DNA from: Cryptomeria japonica
Lineage: Eukaryota > Streptophyta > Pinopsida > Cupressales > Cupressaceae
NCBI RefSeq assembly: GCF_030272615.1
Contig: NC_081414.1
Location: 309,999,164 to 310,063,163 of the forward strand
Direction: 5' to 3'
Length of the DNA stretch: 64,000 nucleotides
In this document: in pieces, positions 55,797 to 64,000 of the stretch
Position numbering within the stretch: the first letter of the stretch is position 1
Layout: every line of letters starts with the position of its first letter
Made by a program: the position numbers and the translations under genes
Notes under the pieces: generated by a model
What the model was told of the DNA's origin: nothing
The model's input: the letters and a program-made list of their open reading frames with translations, nothing else
Database searches by the model: none

Positions 55797-55939
55797 TAAT
55801 TCCCATACATTTCCATAATTCACAACACATAAACCAGAACACGCCTTTATTAATTCATTTTGTCAATACAACTCGTGTCAATATTATGACACTTTTATTT
55901 GAATTTAAAATGTTCCGTTATCCCTATGGGATTCAGGGT

Positions 55940-56308
55940 TCAATTCCTTCCTGGCTTCATGCCATCCTGTTCCGCTTCCTGACGGCTTCTTTCTTCGTAT
56001 TGTTGAAGAATTTGTTGGCGTCACTCTTCCTGGGCAATCTCCTCCAGGCGAGCTTGCTGTGCCAGCGATGCCTATGCAAGAAGACGGGGAAGATGGTTCA
56101 TCAACCGATTTACTGGTGGGCTAACCTCCAGCACTGTCCACACAGCACTTGGTGGGATTTCCGCCTTCATGGCCTCTCGTCGGACGTAGGTCTCAATGGC
56201 TACCTGGAGCAGAATTGAAAATTCCCTCATCACAGTGTCTTCTCCGTTGTAGAGCTCTGTTTGCGCGTCGTCGGCCTTTGGGTTTATCTCACCAACGGGT
56301 AGGCCCAT
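55940..56308 (-). pseudogene. Element F pre-gag ORF
   Basis: 122 codons, like the A copy, starting MGLPVGEINPKADDAQTEL. It is interrupted by TAG at 56072-56074 and a TGA near 56025. The remainder aligns without gaps to 32541-32909. It stands between the PBS and gag. Confidence 0.72.
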
Positions 56309-56354
56309 CGTGTCTGTGCGCCATCCGCGTCTTCGGTTCCCGAGTAAGTCTAGA

Positions 56355-56365
56355 CAATGGTGCCA
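56355..56365 (-). other. Primer-binding site of element F
   Basis: On the minus strand TGGCACCATTG, a degenerate form of the tRNA-Asp-type PBS seen in A and B. Confidence 0.7.
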
Positions 56366-56367
56366 AA

Positions 56368-56634
56368 TGTTTACCCTCTCGGGTGAATAACTTAAAGTAC
56401 ACAGATAAAACACGTAATGCAGAATAATAATGCCATAGATATCAGATAAAATATAAGAGATGTTATTCCATTGATAATTGTCCCCCAAGTTACATTCAGA
56501 AGTATATAAAGATGCTGAGGGGGTGCGAGCGCCAACCGTCGCACCGCAACTGCCACCCCTTTGTTGCCAACTAACCAATACAATTACAACTTAATTAACT
56601 AGTTTTATTTCTGTGTACAATATTGCCGCCAACA
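56368..56634 (-). repeat. Element F 5' LTR
   Basis: Plus strand TGTTTACCCTC to GCCGCCAACA, 267 bp, followed by GTAAG. Confidence 0.94.
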
Positions 56635-56639
56635 GTAAG

Positions 56640-57182
56640 CTTAGTAAGTTGATCAAAATGACGTGTGAGACGAGATAGATTTCTAAATAAAGTATTGAAC
56701 AACCATTTCTCATCATAAATCTTTGAGCTCTCTTGCATCATTTTGGTATAACCCTGAACATTATTGGCAACTTTTGGAATCTTTTCAAGCATACCAATAT
56801 CCTCTATCTGAAGATCCCTCCAATAATCTGGATTGGAATAAATCAACCCACGAATCGGACAACCTTCACATAGTTTGGGCCATGGAGAAATTTGTGTCGA
56901 TGCAAATGTCAAATCTGATTTTTGAATACTGGATTCCAAGAGCATATGGTCATCCTTTACTAGAATACTTTCTTCTTCTTTAATCATGAGGATTTTAGAA
57001 AATTCTTTCTCCATACAATATGAAAATGAAGAAGAAAATAGCACATTTGTTTCTTGGGAATCATTTGTAGAAACATATTCGTCTGAAAATAAAGGATTGC
57101 AGTAGACACCTTGGCCACAAAGAGAATCATTGTTTGAATCTTTTGAGCACCAACTCAGGCTATAGGCTAATGCTAGTGCCAC
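56640..57182 (-). pseudogene. Unrecognised acidic ORF interrupted by element F
   Basis: A minus-strand frame of about 180 codons without stops, with LFSDEYVSTNDSQETNVLF, KILMIKEEESILVKDDHML, PWPKLCEGCPIRGLIYS and FNTLFRNLSRLTRHFDQLT. Element F cuts it at 56635. When F is removed it continues for about 20 codons (GRYFFAEVPISLNL) to a stop near 50996. I recognise no domain. Its acidic, Ser-rich style resembles the ORF of element C, and it may be a fragment of a similar element. Confidence 0.4.
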
Positions 57183-57190
57183 ATAGGGTT

Positions 57191-57562
57191 CCTTATGTTA
57201 GTGCCCTTGGTAGTTTAATGTATGCAGTGGTTTGCACAAAACTAGATATAGCCCAAGCCAATGGAATTTTTGAGCAAGCTTATGTCTAACCCTAGTAGAG
57301 AAAATTGGACTTTTGATAAAAGGTTGTTTATATATTTGCAAGCTACTTCTAATTACTGTTTGGTTTATCATGATAATGATGATTTGGTCAAGTCATTAGA
57401 TATACAAGGCTTTGTTGATGCACATTGGGCAAATAACTTGGATAGTCGAAGGTACACTATTGACTGTGTTTACTTTATTTAGAGATACAATGAGTTGGAT
57501 GAGTAAGAGATAGCCTACAGTTGCTTTATCCACCACTACAGAAAAGTATATGGCTTCTTCAC
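57191..57562 (+). pseudogene. Ty1/Copia RNase H remnant
   Basis: Plus-strand fragment of Copia pol C-terminus. It reads YVSALGSLMYAVVCTKLDI, then after a frameshift SNPSRENWTFDKRLFIYLQ, SNYCLVYHDNDD and GFVDAHWANNLDSRRYT (the RNase H Asp region), and finally TVALSTTTEKYMAS-like coding near 57515-57555. Several stops. It is cut at 57562 by element G; the last five bases TTCAC are the likely target site of G. Upstream Copia sequence is not seen left of about 57180. Confidence 0.78.
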
Positions 57563-58510
57563 TGTAAAATTCCTTAACTGAATTTATTTGCAAGGAAAGA
57601 AATATCACAGATCAAGCAAAAGATTGCTAATAAACATAAAGATATTGAATATTTGAATTTCTGGAAATTTCATCACACAGTTCTATTTTAATTGCATCCT
57701 TCCTCTTGCTTAATTCACAACAAATTTATACTTGTTCGATATAAAAGAGGAATGATTATAGATCATTTCAAATATAGTTCTTAATTTTGCAAATGAAAGG
57801 AAATGAATATGCAGTTTGCAACTGATAAAGATTTTAATATTTGTGCACCTGAAGCGTTCACAGCCAAAATGGCAATCGGTGTTGACTCTAATTAATACAC
57901 TGCGACGGCTCTTTCTGGAAACACCGAAGCATTCACAGCAAGCAATCACAGACGCAAGACAATTTCTCCACGGTTTGCACAACATATGAATTAAGTCCCG
58001 ATATCGGGTTTGTAGTTTACCGTATTGAATAGACCAGCCATGCCTTAACCCCCCCCCCCCCCCCCCCCCCGATGATGTTAGAACAGTCCCGCAATCCTTC
58101 ATGTTTCGAACTATCTTTGCAAAGGCTCACGATCTTAGCAATCACTACACAAGCAACACGAGACCTTCGTGTTTGTCTACTGGCTATTAAACAACCCAAT
58201 ACCTCCTAGGCGGTTCGTATATCGGCAGATAAGAGACGTGATACCTCCGTGCCTGAAGGCTCCCCTTCGTAACAGTGCCTCCATTTAAAATGAATTTAGA
58301 GAAGAATCCGTTCCGTCAGGAACTGTTTGGAAACCAACCTGAACTTATTCCATTTCAAAAATAAACATATAGTTTATCGGCTTATTAATTAGTTTATATT
58401 AGTGAAGAAATACTAATATAAAATAATTAACCTGAGAATAATATTAATATAAAATAATTAATATAATATTCTAATTGAACTTAAACTAGAATTTATTAGG
58501 GGACATTACA
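57563..58510 (-). repeat. Element G 3' LTR (left)
   Basis: Plus strand TGTAAAATTCC to GGGGACATTACA, 948 bp. It has a run of more than 20 cytosines ending at 58070 where the other LTR has about 8 in a row. Confidence 0.93.
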
Positions 58511-58535
58511 GTCTCCCCTGCCTCGTGTTGCTCGC
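58511..58535 (-). other. Polypurine tract of element G
   Basis: On the minus strand gaggcaggggagac precedes the LTR start TGTAATGTCCCC. Confidence 0.72.
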
Positions 58536-58545
58536 CCACAAGCAA

Positions 58546-59053
58546 CTATAAATTCGAATGCTCAAGAACATTTGCATTCTCCCATGTAGCGTCGTCATGA
58601 GGCAAATTTTTCCATTTGATAAGGTATTCTTGGATTGTTCTGTTCCGCAAGTGCCTGTCTCTGGTATCCAGAATAACTTCACGTATCATCTCTAACTTAC
58701 CGTCGTCATCCATTAGTGGTAAATCCTCGGAATCTGTCACTTGCTAACCCAACGCTTTTTTGAGACAAGATACATGAAATACATTGTGTATCTTGCTATC
58801 CGTTGGCAAAGCTAGTTTATATGCAACTGCTCCAACTTGTCGAACAACAGGATATGGTTCATAAAACTGGGGTTTCAATTTCTCAGCCCCACTACGCTTG
58901 AGAGATGACTGCCGATACGGTTGTAACCTGAGATACACCAAATCTCCAACATCAAAGTGGCAGTCAACTCGCTTTTTATCTGCATAAATTTTTTTGTTGA
59001 TTCTGTGCACATTGCAAATTTTCCTTAAGTGTTGTCAAAATATCCTAGCTTTC
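58546..59053 (-). pseudogene. Element G integrase C-terminus and chromodomain
   Basis: In a frame shifted from the main pol ORF. The GPY/F-type module includes VGDLVYLRLQPYRQSSLKR, a PYPVVRQVGAVAYKL block and HNVFHVSCLKKALG. TAG at 58744-58746 then separates it from the chromodomain: EVILDTRDRHLRNRTIQEYL followed by IKWKNLPHDDATWE. Chromodomains steer chromovirus integration to marked chromatin. Their presence places G in the chromovirus clade. Confidence 0.87.
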
Positions 59054-61216
59054 CTAAAGCCAATCACGAGATTTAGGAACATTACTTTGATCAAAAGCAA
59101 GGTCAAGAAAAGAGAGTACATCGTAGCCATATAATGCTTTGAAAGGAGTCATGCCAATTGACATATGAAATGTAGTATGATAACAATATTCACCCAAATA
59201 TAACCAACGAACCCAAGCTTTCTGATGTCCTGCTACATAGTTACGAAGGTAACCTTCTATCCACTTGTTCACTATTTTGGTCTGTCCATCTGTTTGCGAA
59301 TGATAACTGGTGCTGTGGTTCAACTCTGTACCTATCAATCTGAAAAGCTCCCCCCAAAATATACTCAACAATCTACTATCTCGATCACTGATTATATTCT
59401 TCGGTAAACCATGTAAACGGAATATCTCTCTAAAGAATAAATCTGCGATCTGAATAGCTGTGAATTCTGTAGTGATAGGAAAAAAGTGTGCAAATTTAGT
59501 TAATCTATCAACCACAACAAAAATGCAATCTTTACCTTGGGACCTCGGTAAACCTGTGATGAAATCCATTGATATACTTTCCCATTTCTGTTCTAGTATA
59601 GGCAGCAGCTGTAATAAACCTATAGGATAAGTATGCTCTGCTTTATTTTGCTGGCAAGTAGTGCATTCTTTGACATAACGAAGGACATCATTTTTTAATC
59701 CTTTCCATGTGAACCTTTCTCTTAGGTGTCGATAAGTTTTAAAGTATCCAGGGTGCCTTGCTAAAAGAATATCATGTACTGATTGGAGGATTTTCTCTTT
59801 CAACTTCGAACCTGGAATCAAATAAATCCTATCCTTGTAATAGATAACATCATTTACAACCTTGTATTTATCATCTTGTATATTACCATCTAACAAATCA
59901 CATGCAAAATAATCTTTAGAATAATCAACCAGCAATAAAGATTTCCAATCAGCTGTTACTACAGATAATGCATTTATTTCAGGCCTTCTAGATAATGCAT
60001 CTGCAACAACATTGTTTTTACCTTTCACATATTCAATTTCAAAATCATAAGCTTGGATCTTACTGATCCATTTTCGCTGCCTGTCATTCAAGTCTTTCTG
60101 TCCCAAGAAATATCTCAAACTGTTATGGCCAGTTCTTACTACAAATTTGCCACCAACCAAATATTGTCTAAATTTTGCCAATGCGTGCATGATTGCCAAC
60201 ATTTCTTTGTCATAAATAGAATACAATCTCTCAAGGTTATTGAGTTTCCTGCTTTCATAAGCTATAGGATGTTTATTTTGCATTAAAACTGCTCCTATTC
60301 CCTCACCAGATGCATCACATTCTAAGACGAAAGGCTGATTAAAATCTGGAAGTGCAAGTATTGGGCAAGAACTCATTACCTCTTTAAGTTTCTCAAAAAC
60401 TTGTTGTGCTTCCTCAGTCCATCGGAATGCCCCCTTTTTGGTAAGATCTGTCAATGGTGCCCCAAGCTGTGAAAAGCCTTTGACAAATCTCCTGTAATAA
60501 CTACATAATCCAAAGAATCCTCGTAAATCTATAAGATTTCGTGGCGGTGGCCAATCCAAAATGGCTCTTATCTTTTCCTGATGAACCTGTACACCTGTAG
60601 CACTGATCATATGCCCTAAATATAAAATTATTGTCATTCCAAATTCACATTTAGAAGCCTTTGCATAAAGTGATTGAGATTCCATAATACCAAGAACTAT
60701 ATCAATATGTTTTAAGTGATCTTCCCAAGTTTTGCTGTAAATCAATATATCATCAAAGAAAACTAGCAAAAATTTCCTCAACTGTTTGTTAAAGATATGA
60801 TTCATACATGACTGAAATGTTGTCGGAGCATTTGTTAAACCAAATGGCATTACCAAAAATTCATAATGACCATAATGACAGCGAAAAGCAGTTTTATGAA
60901 TATCTTGATCTCTTAACTTAATCTGATGATATCCTGACCTCAAATCTATTTTAGAAAAATAGACAACACCATGTAATTCATCTAACAACTCATCAATACG
61001 AGGAATTGGATACCTGTTTTTAATTGTCTTCTTGTTAAGAGCCCGGTAATCAATACACATACGAAGAGTTCCATCCTTCTTTTTGACCAGTACTACTGAT
61101 AATGCAAAAGGACTAGATCTAGGCCTGATATGCCCCATATCCAACAATTCCTTAATTGCCTTTTCTATTTCATCCCTGAATGTTTTAGGATGTCTGTAAG
61201 GAGTTGTGATAATTGG
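59054..61216 (-). pseudogene. Element G reverse transcriptase, RNase H and integrase core
   Basis: A 697-codon open frame that is in frame with the gag-protease part but separated from it by TAA at 61217-61219. RT motifs: [49 protein letters not shown], and the catalytic FFDDILIYS near 60750. RNase [17 protein letters not shown]. Integrase: zinc region [19 protein letters not shown] with [11 protein letters not shown], core Asp in [13 protein letters not shown] and Asp in IISDRDSR. The expected third acidic residue is Lys in [13 protein letters not shown] (codon 59276-59278). RT and RNase H look intact; integrase should be inactive. Confidence 0.92.
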
Positions 61217-62248
61217 TTAGGCACCTTCGTCTAATTCAATGGTATGTTCAAATCCTCTATCAGGTGGGACCCCTGGAAGAATATCCCTGGAAGCCAAATG
61301 ATGTGAATCTAATACTTTTAACAAATCATCTTGATATGATTTGGATTCAAATCCTGATACCTTGTTAGAGATTAAACGTTGTGCTGACCATGCCACATCT
61401 CCATGTCTGAATATAGCCTCCATTCTTTCAGCACTAACGATCCTGGGACCACCGTTAGACATTCCACGAAGTACTACTTTCTTATCATCAATTTTAAAAG
61501 AGAATTCCAATCTTTTAAAACTCTGAGTGTACTCATCTAATGTTTCCATCCATTGAATACCCAAAACAACATTAGTGTCAGCCAAATCAATCACATAAAA
61601 ATCATCAGTAACAGTATAATTACCAAGAGTACTCAATTTAGGAACTTTATGAGTACTGGATAAGTTAGTTCCATCTGCTACTCTAACATCAAAACCTTCA
61701 TGTTTTTCAGTTTGCAAACCACGCTTTTCCACAAGAGCTACATCTATAAAATTATGAGTAGAACCACTATCAAGCATAACAACTACACGTTGCCCATTCA
61801 AAACTCCTCTAACGCTGAAAATATTATAATGTGGTGTTCCTGTCATAGATGCTATTACCCCTTCACCATGTTTTATTGTCTCTGATTCTGTGTTTTTTGA
61901 TGCCGGTTCTATGTTAGGTTCAACATTCTCTTCATCGTCACTATTTGACATATCCTCAATGTAATGAATTTTCCCCTTTCCCAGACATCTATGTCCTGGC
62001 TGCCATGATTCTCTACAGCTGAAGCATAGTTTTTTTCTTCTGAGTTCTTCCCTTTCTTCTTTATCTAACCTGTTATTGGGGAAATTTTCCTTGTTAAACG
62101 GTTGTTTGTCTTTATCTAGCTTAAGTGGCGGTCCTTTATTAAAAGTTTTTCCTTTTGAAGAAGGTTCCAATTCCCTTGCTCTTTTAATAGATGTCTGTAA
62201 TGTAGGAGGAATTAAGGATTTAACCCATCCTTTGAGCGAATCAAACAA
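61217..62248 (-). pseudogene. Element G nucleocapsid knuckle and protease
   Basis: 343 codons ending at TAA 61217-61219, beyond which pol continues in the same frame. It includes FDSLKGWVKSLIPPTLQTS (end of capsid), the basic knuckle KLCFSCRESWQPGHRC, an acidic linker and the retropepsin VVVMLDSGSTHNFIDVAL with the intact D-S-G loop near 61765. VLGIQWMETLDEYTQSFKR is the protease C-terminus. It is joined upstream to gag through a frameshift near 62260. Confidence 0.9.
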
Positions 62249-63197
62249 TTCATCTATGAATATAACAATTTTATGTCTCTCTGAAATTTTAGTTACTAAA
62301 ACTTTTCAAATTCAGAAATGTATTGCTCAACAGTTCCAGTATGCTTAAGCTGAGTTAAATCTTTTAGATGAAGTTCAGGATCTTTAGAATCAAATTTGTC
62401 AATAAGTTTCTCAGTAAATTCAACATATGTAATAATCTGATTATGACCCAAAGTTACTTGCCCATGGTGCCACCATTCATGTGCTCACCATCAAGATGTA
62501 ATGCTACATATTTGATTGCTTCATCTTCCAACATAGGATTTAATTGAAAATAGGTATCAAGTTTTTGCACCCATGCCTTGGCTGTGGTTTTCCCTAACCC
62601 ATCAAAGTAAGGAATAGACATCGTACCAATTTTCCTTTGTAATTCACTGTTATTCCCTCGCTGTCCTCTTGGCCTATGTTTCATTCTGACATCCAAGTAT
62701 TCTCTAAATGTCATTGTTGATCTAAAATCATCCCCTAATAATAACCAATCATGGTGTATCTCATCCTGTAATTCTCTAATGGTCGGTTCATTTTCTAGTT
62801 GAACAATCCTAGTAGTGAGGGTTGGCATAAAGGGTTTGGCTGTTCCTGTTCTTTCCGGCTGATTATTATTAACAGAATGCTCATCTCTACCCCCATTATT
62901 TACCCCAACATTTTGATGTTGATTATTATTTTGTGCCATAAATTGGGTCATTAAATTAGTCATTCTGTTGACATTGTCCTGCATATCTTGTTTACTTCTG
63001 ATTAAAGCTGCTATGAGATCCCTATTGTTTTTAGGTTCCCCCATATTGTTTGCTTCAAAAATAATCTCTTCGTTAGTTTCAATATGGCTGTCCTCAATTT
63101 CAAACTGAATAGAAGAACTACTTTGTGCTAAAGGAAAGTTTTGATATCTGTTTTGTCGGGCCCGGGTCTTCCGAAAATTATAATTTCCCTGGTGCAT
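62249..63197 (-). pseudogene. Element G gag capsid
   Basis: Starts MHQGNYNFRKTRARQNRYQ at 63197, 74 bases from the PBS. The capsid core includes KIGTMSIPYFDGLGKTTAK, AWVQKLDTYFQLNPM and IKYVALHLDGE. A small deletion near 62480 shifts the frame out of the EWWHHGQVTLGHN block. A second frame change near 62290 restores the frame that leads to 62248. It resembles the gag of element E. Confidence 0.88.
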
Positions 63198-63270
63198 ACT
63201 CAGCTGTGCATAGATTTTTCATGAATTTTCAACTAAAACAAAACACCCTACAGGTTGGCAGGATTCAAAA

Positions 63271-63282
63271 GCTCTGATACCA
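63271..63282 (-). other. Primer-binding site of element G
   Basis: On the minus strand TGGTATCAGAGC (initiator tRNA-Met), one base from the LTR. Confidence 0.92.
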
Positions 63283-63283
63283 C

Positions 63284-63968
63284 TGTAAAATTCCTTAACT
63301 GAATTTATTTGCAAGGAAAGAAATATCACAAATCAAGCAAAAGATTGCTAATAAACACAAAGATATTGAATCTTTGAATTTCTGGAAATTTCATCACACA
63401 GTTCTGATTTAATTGCATCCTTCCTCTTACTTAATTCACAGCAAATTTATACTTGTTTGATATAAAAGGGGAATGATTATAGATCATTTCAAATATAGTT
63501 CTTAATTCTACAAATGAAAGGAAATGAATATGCAGTTTGCAACTGATAAAGATTTTAATATTTGTGCACCTGAAGTGTTCACAGCCAAAATGGCAATTCA
63601 GTGTTGACTCTAATTAATACACTGAGACGGCTCTTTCCGGAAACACCGAAGCATTCATAGCAAGCAATTGCAGATGCAAGACAATTTCTCCACGGTTTGC
63701 ACAACATATGAATTAAGTCCCGATATCGGGTTTGTAGTTTACCGTATTGAATAGACCAGCCATGCCTTAACACCCCCCCCTGATGATGTTAGAACAGTCC
63801 CGCAATCCTTCATGTTTCGAACTATCTTTGCAAAGGCTCATGATCTTAGCAATCACGACACAAGCAACACGAGACCTTCGTGTTTGTCTACTGGCTATTA
63901 AACAACCCGATACCTCCTAGGCGGTTCGTATATCGACAGATAAGAGACGTGATACCTTCGTGCCTGAA
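63284..63968 (-). repeat. Element G 5' LTR (right), interrupted
   Basis: Matches 57563-58259 of the left LTR up to gcctgaagg, then diverges at about 63969. The remaining 250 bases of the LTR are missing from the window. Confidence 0.88.
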
Positions 63969-64000
63969 GGATGACAGGATTATACCATTCCGAACTTGTT
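63969..64000. other. Unidentified sequence after the G LTR break
   Basis: Thirty-two bases (atgacaggattatacc...) unrelated to the left LTR. This is the edge of another insertion or a rearrangement; too short to identify. Confidence 0.5.

Larger units (their letters stand above)
51044..56634 (-). mobile_element. Element F: second A-type gag-protease retrotransposon
   Basis: A 5.6-kb minus-strand element with 267-bp LTRs at 51044-51310 and 56368-56634 and a perfect GTAAG duplication (51039-51043 and 56635-56639). Order on the minus strand: PBS, pre-gag ORF, gag and protease in one frame, integrase scar, spacer, accessory coiled-coil remnant, hairpin, PPT. The pol deletions are at the same positions as in A. 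The LTR sequence differs from that of A, so F is another subfamily. I count about 17 differences between its two LTRs, so it is older than A. Confidence 0.94.
57563..63968 (-). mobile_element. Element G: chromovirus-type Ty3/gypsy retrotransposon
   Basis: Minus-strand element with left LTR 57563-58510 and right LTR 63284 to about 63968, where homology stops. It has an initiator-Met PBS, gag, protease, RT, RNase H, integrase and a chromodomain in the standard order. Coding is broken by about four frameshifts or stops, plus a catalytic Glu-to-Lys change in integrase, but it remains the best preserved pol in the window. By eye the LTR copies differ by a few percent. It is a possible relative of the helper for elements E and C. 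Confidence 0.93.

Overview
The window looks like intergenic or intronic nuclear DNA of a large-genome land plant, most likely a gymnosperm such as a conifer. It has a two-exon piece of a plant-type naphthoate synthase (MENB) gene, intron-containing hAT transposase genes, and an unbroken run of LTR retrotransposons nested in one another. The organism call is inference. No rRNA, tRNA, CRISPR or prokaryotic operon was seen.

Layout. 1-3420: minus-strand remains of an L1-type LINE (ORF1 with DUF4283, then the ORF2 endonuclease). 6485-6903: the last two MENB exons on the minus strand; no upstream exon was found in the rest of the window. 8231-13212: element E, a gag-only LTR retrotransposon with a perfect 5-bp target duplication. 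14380-16033 and 16295-17347: solo LTRs D1 and D2, both with perfect 5-bp duplications. 17348-41516: element C (minus strand), a non-autonomous LTR element with one long zinc-knuckle ORF and no pol. C is split by two later plus-strand insertions: B (19235-31577, a decayed full-length Ty3/gypsy element carrying its own hAT MITE in integrase) and A (32164-38191, a gag-protease element without polymerase).

42772-49837: hAT element I, an internally deleted copy. It is split by solo LTR J (44010-49578), which is itself split by hAT element H (45337-49474). H has matched TIRs, a perfect 8-bp TSD and a nearly intact six-exon transposase. 51044-56634: element F (minus), a second copy of the A-type gag-protease family. 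57191-57560: a Copia RNase H remnant cut by element G (57563 to about 63968, minus), a nearly full chromovirus with gag, protease, RT, RNase H, integrase and chromodomain.

Two LTR groups recur. A, B and F have TGTT...AACA ends, a PBS of the TGGCRCCGYTGCC type (tRNA-Asp-like), a short ORF before gag, and a hairpin beside the polypurine tract. C, D1, D2, E, G and J share an end motif close to TGTNATGTCCCC; where a PBS is visible (C, E, G) it is TGGTATCAGAGC (initiator tRNA-Met type). Elements lacking polymerase (A, F, C, E) outnumber those with one (B, G), which suggests mobilisation in trans. The most notable items are the A/F family, defined by a shared pair of in-frame pol deletions, and the chimeric ORF of element C.
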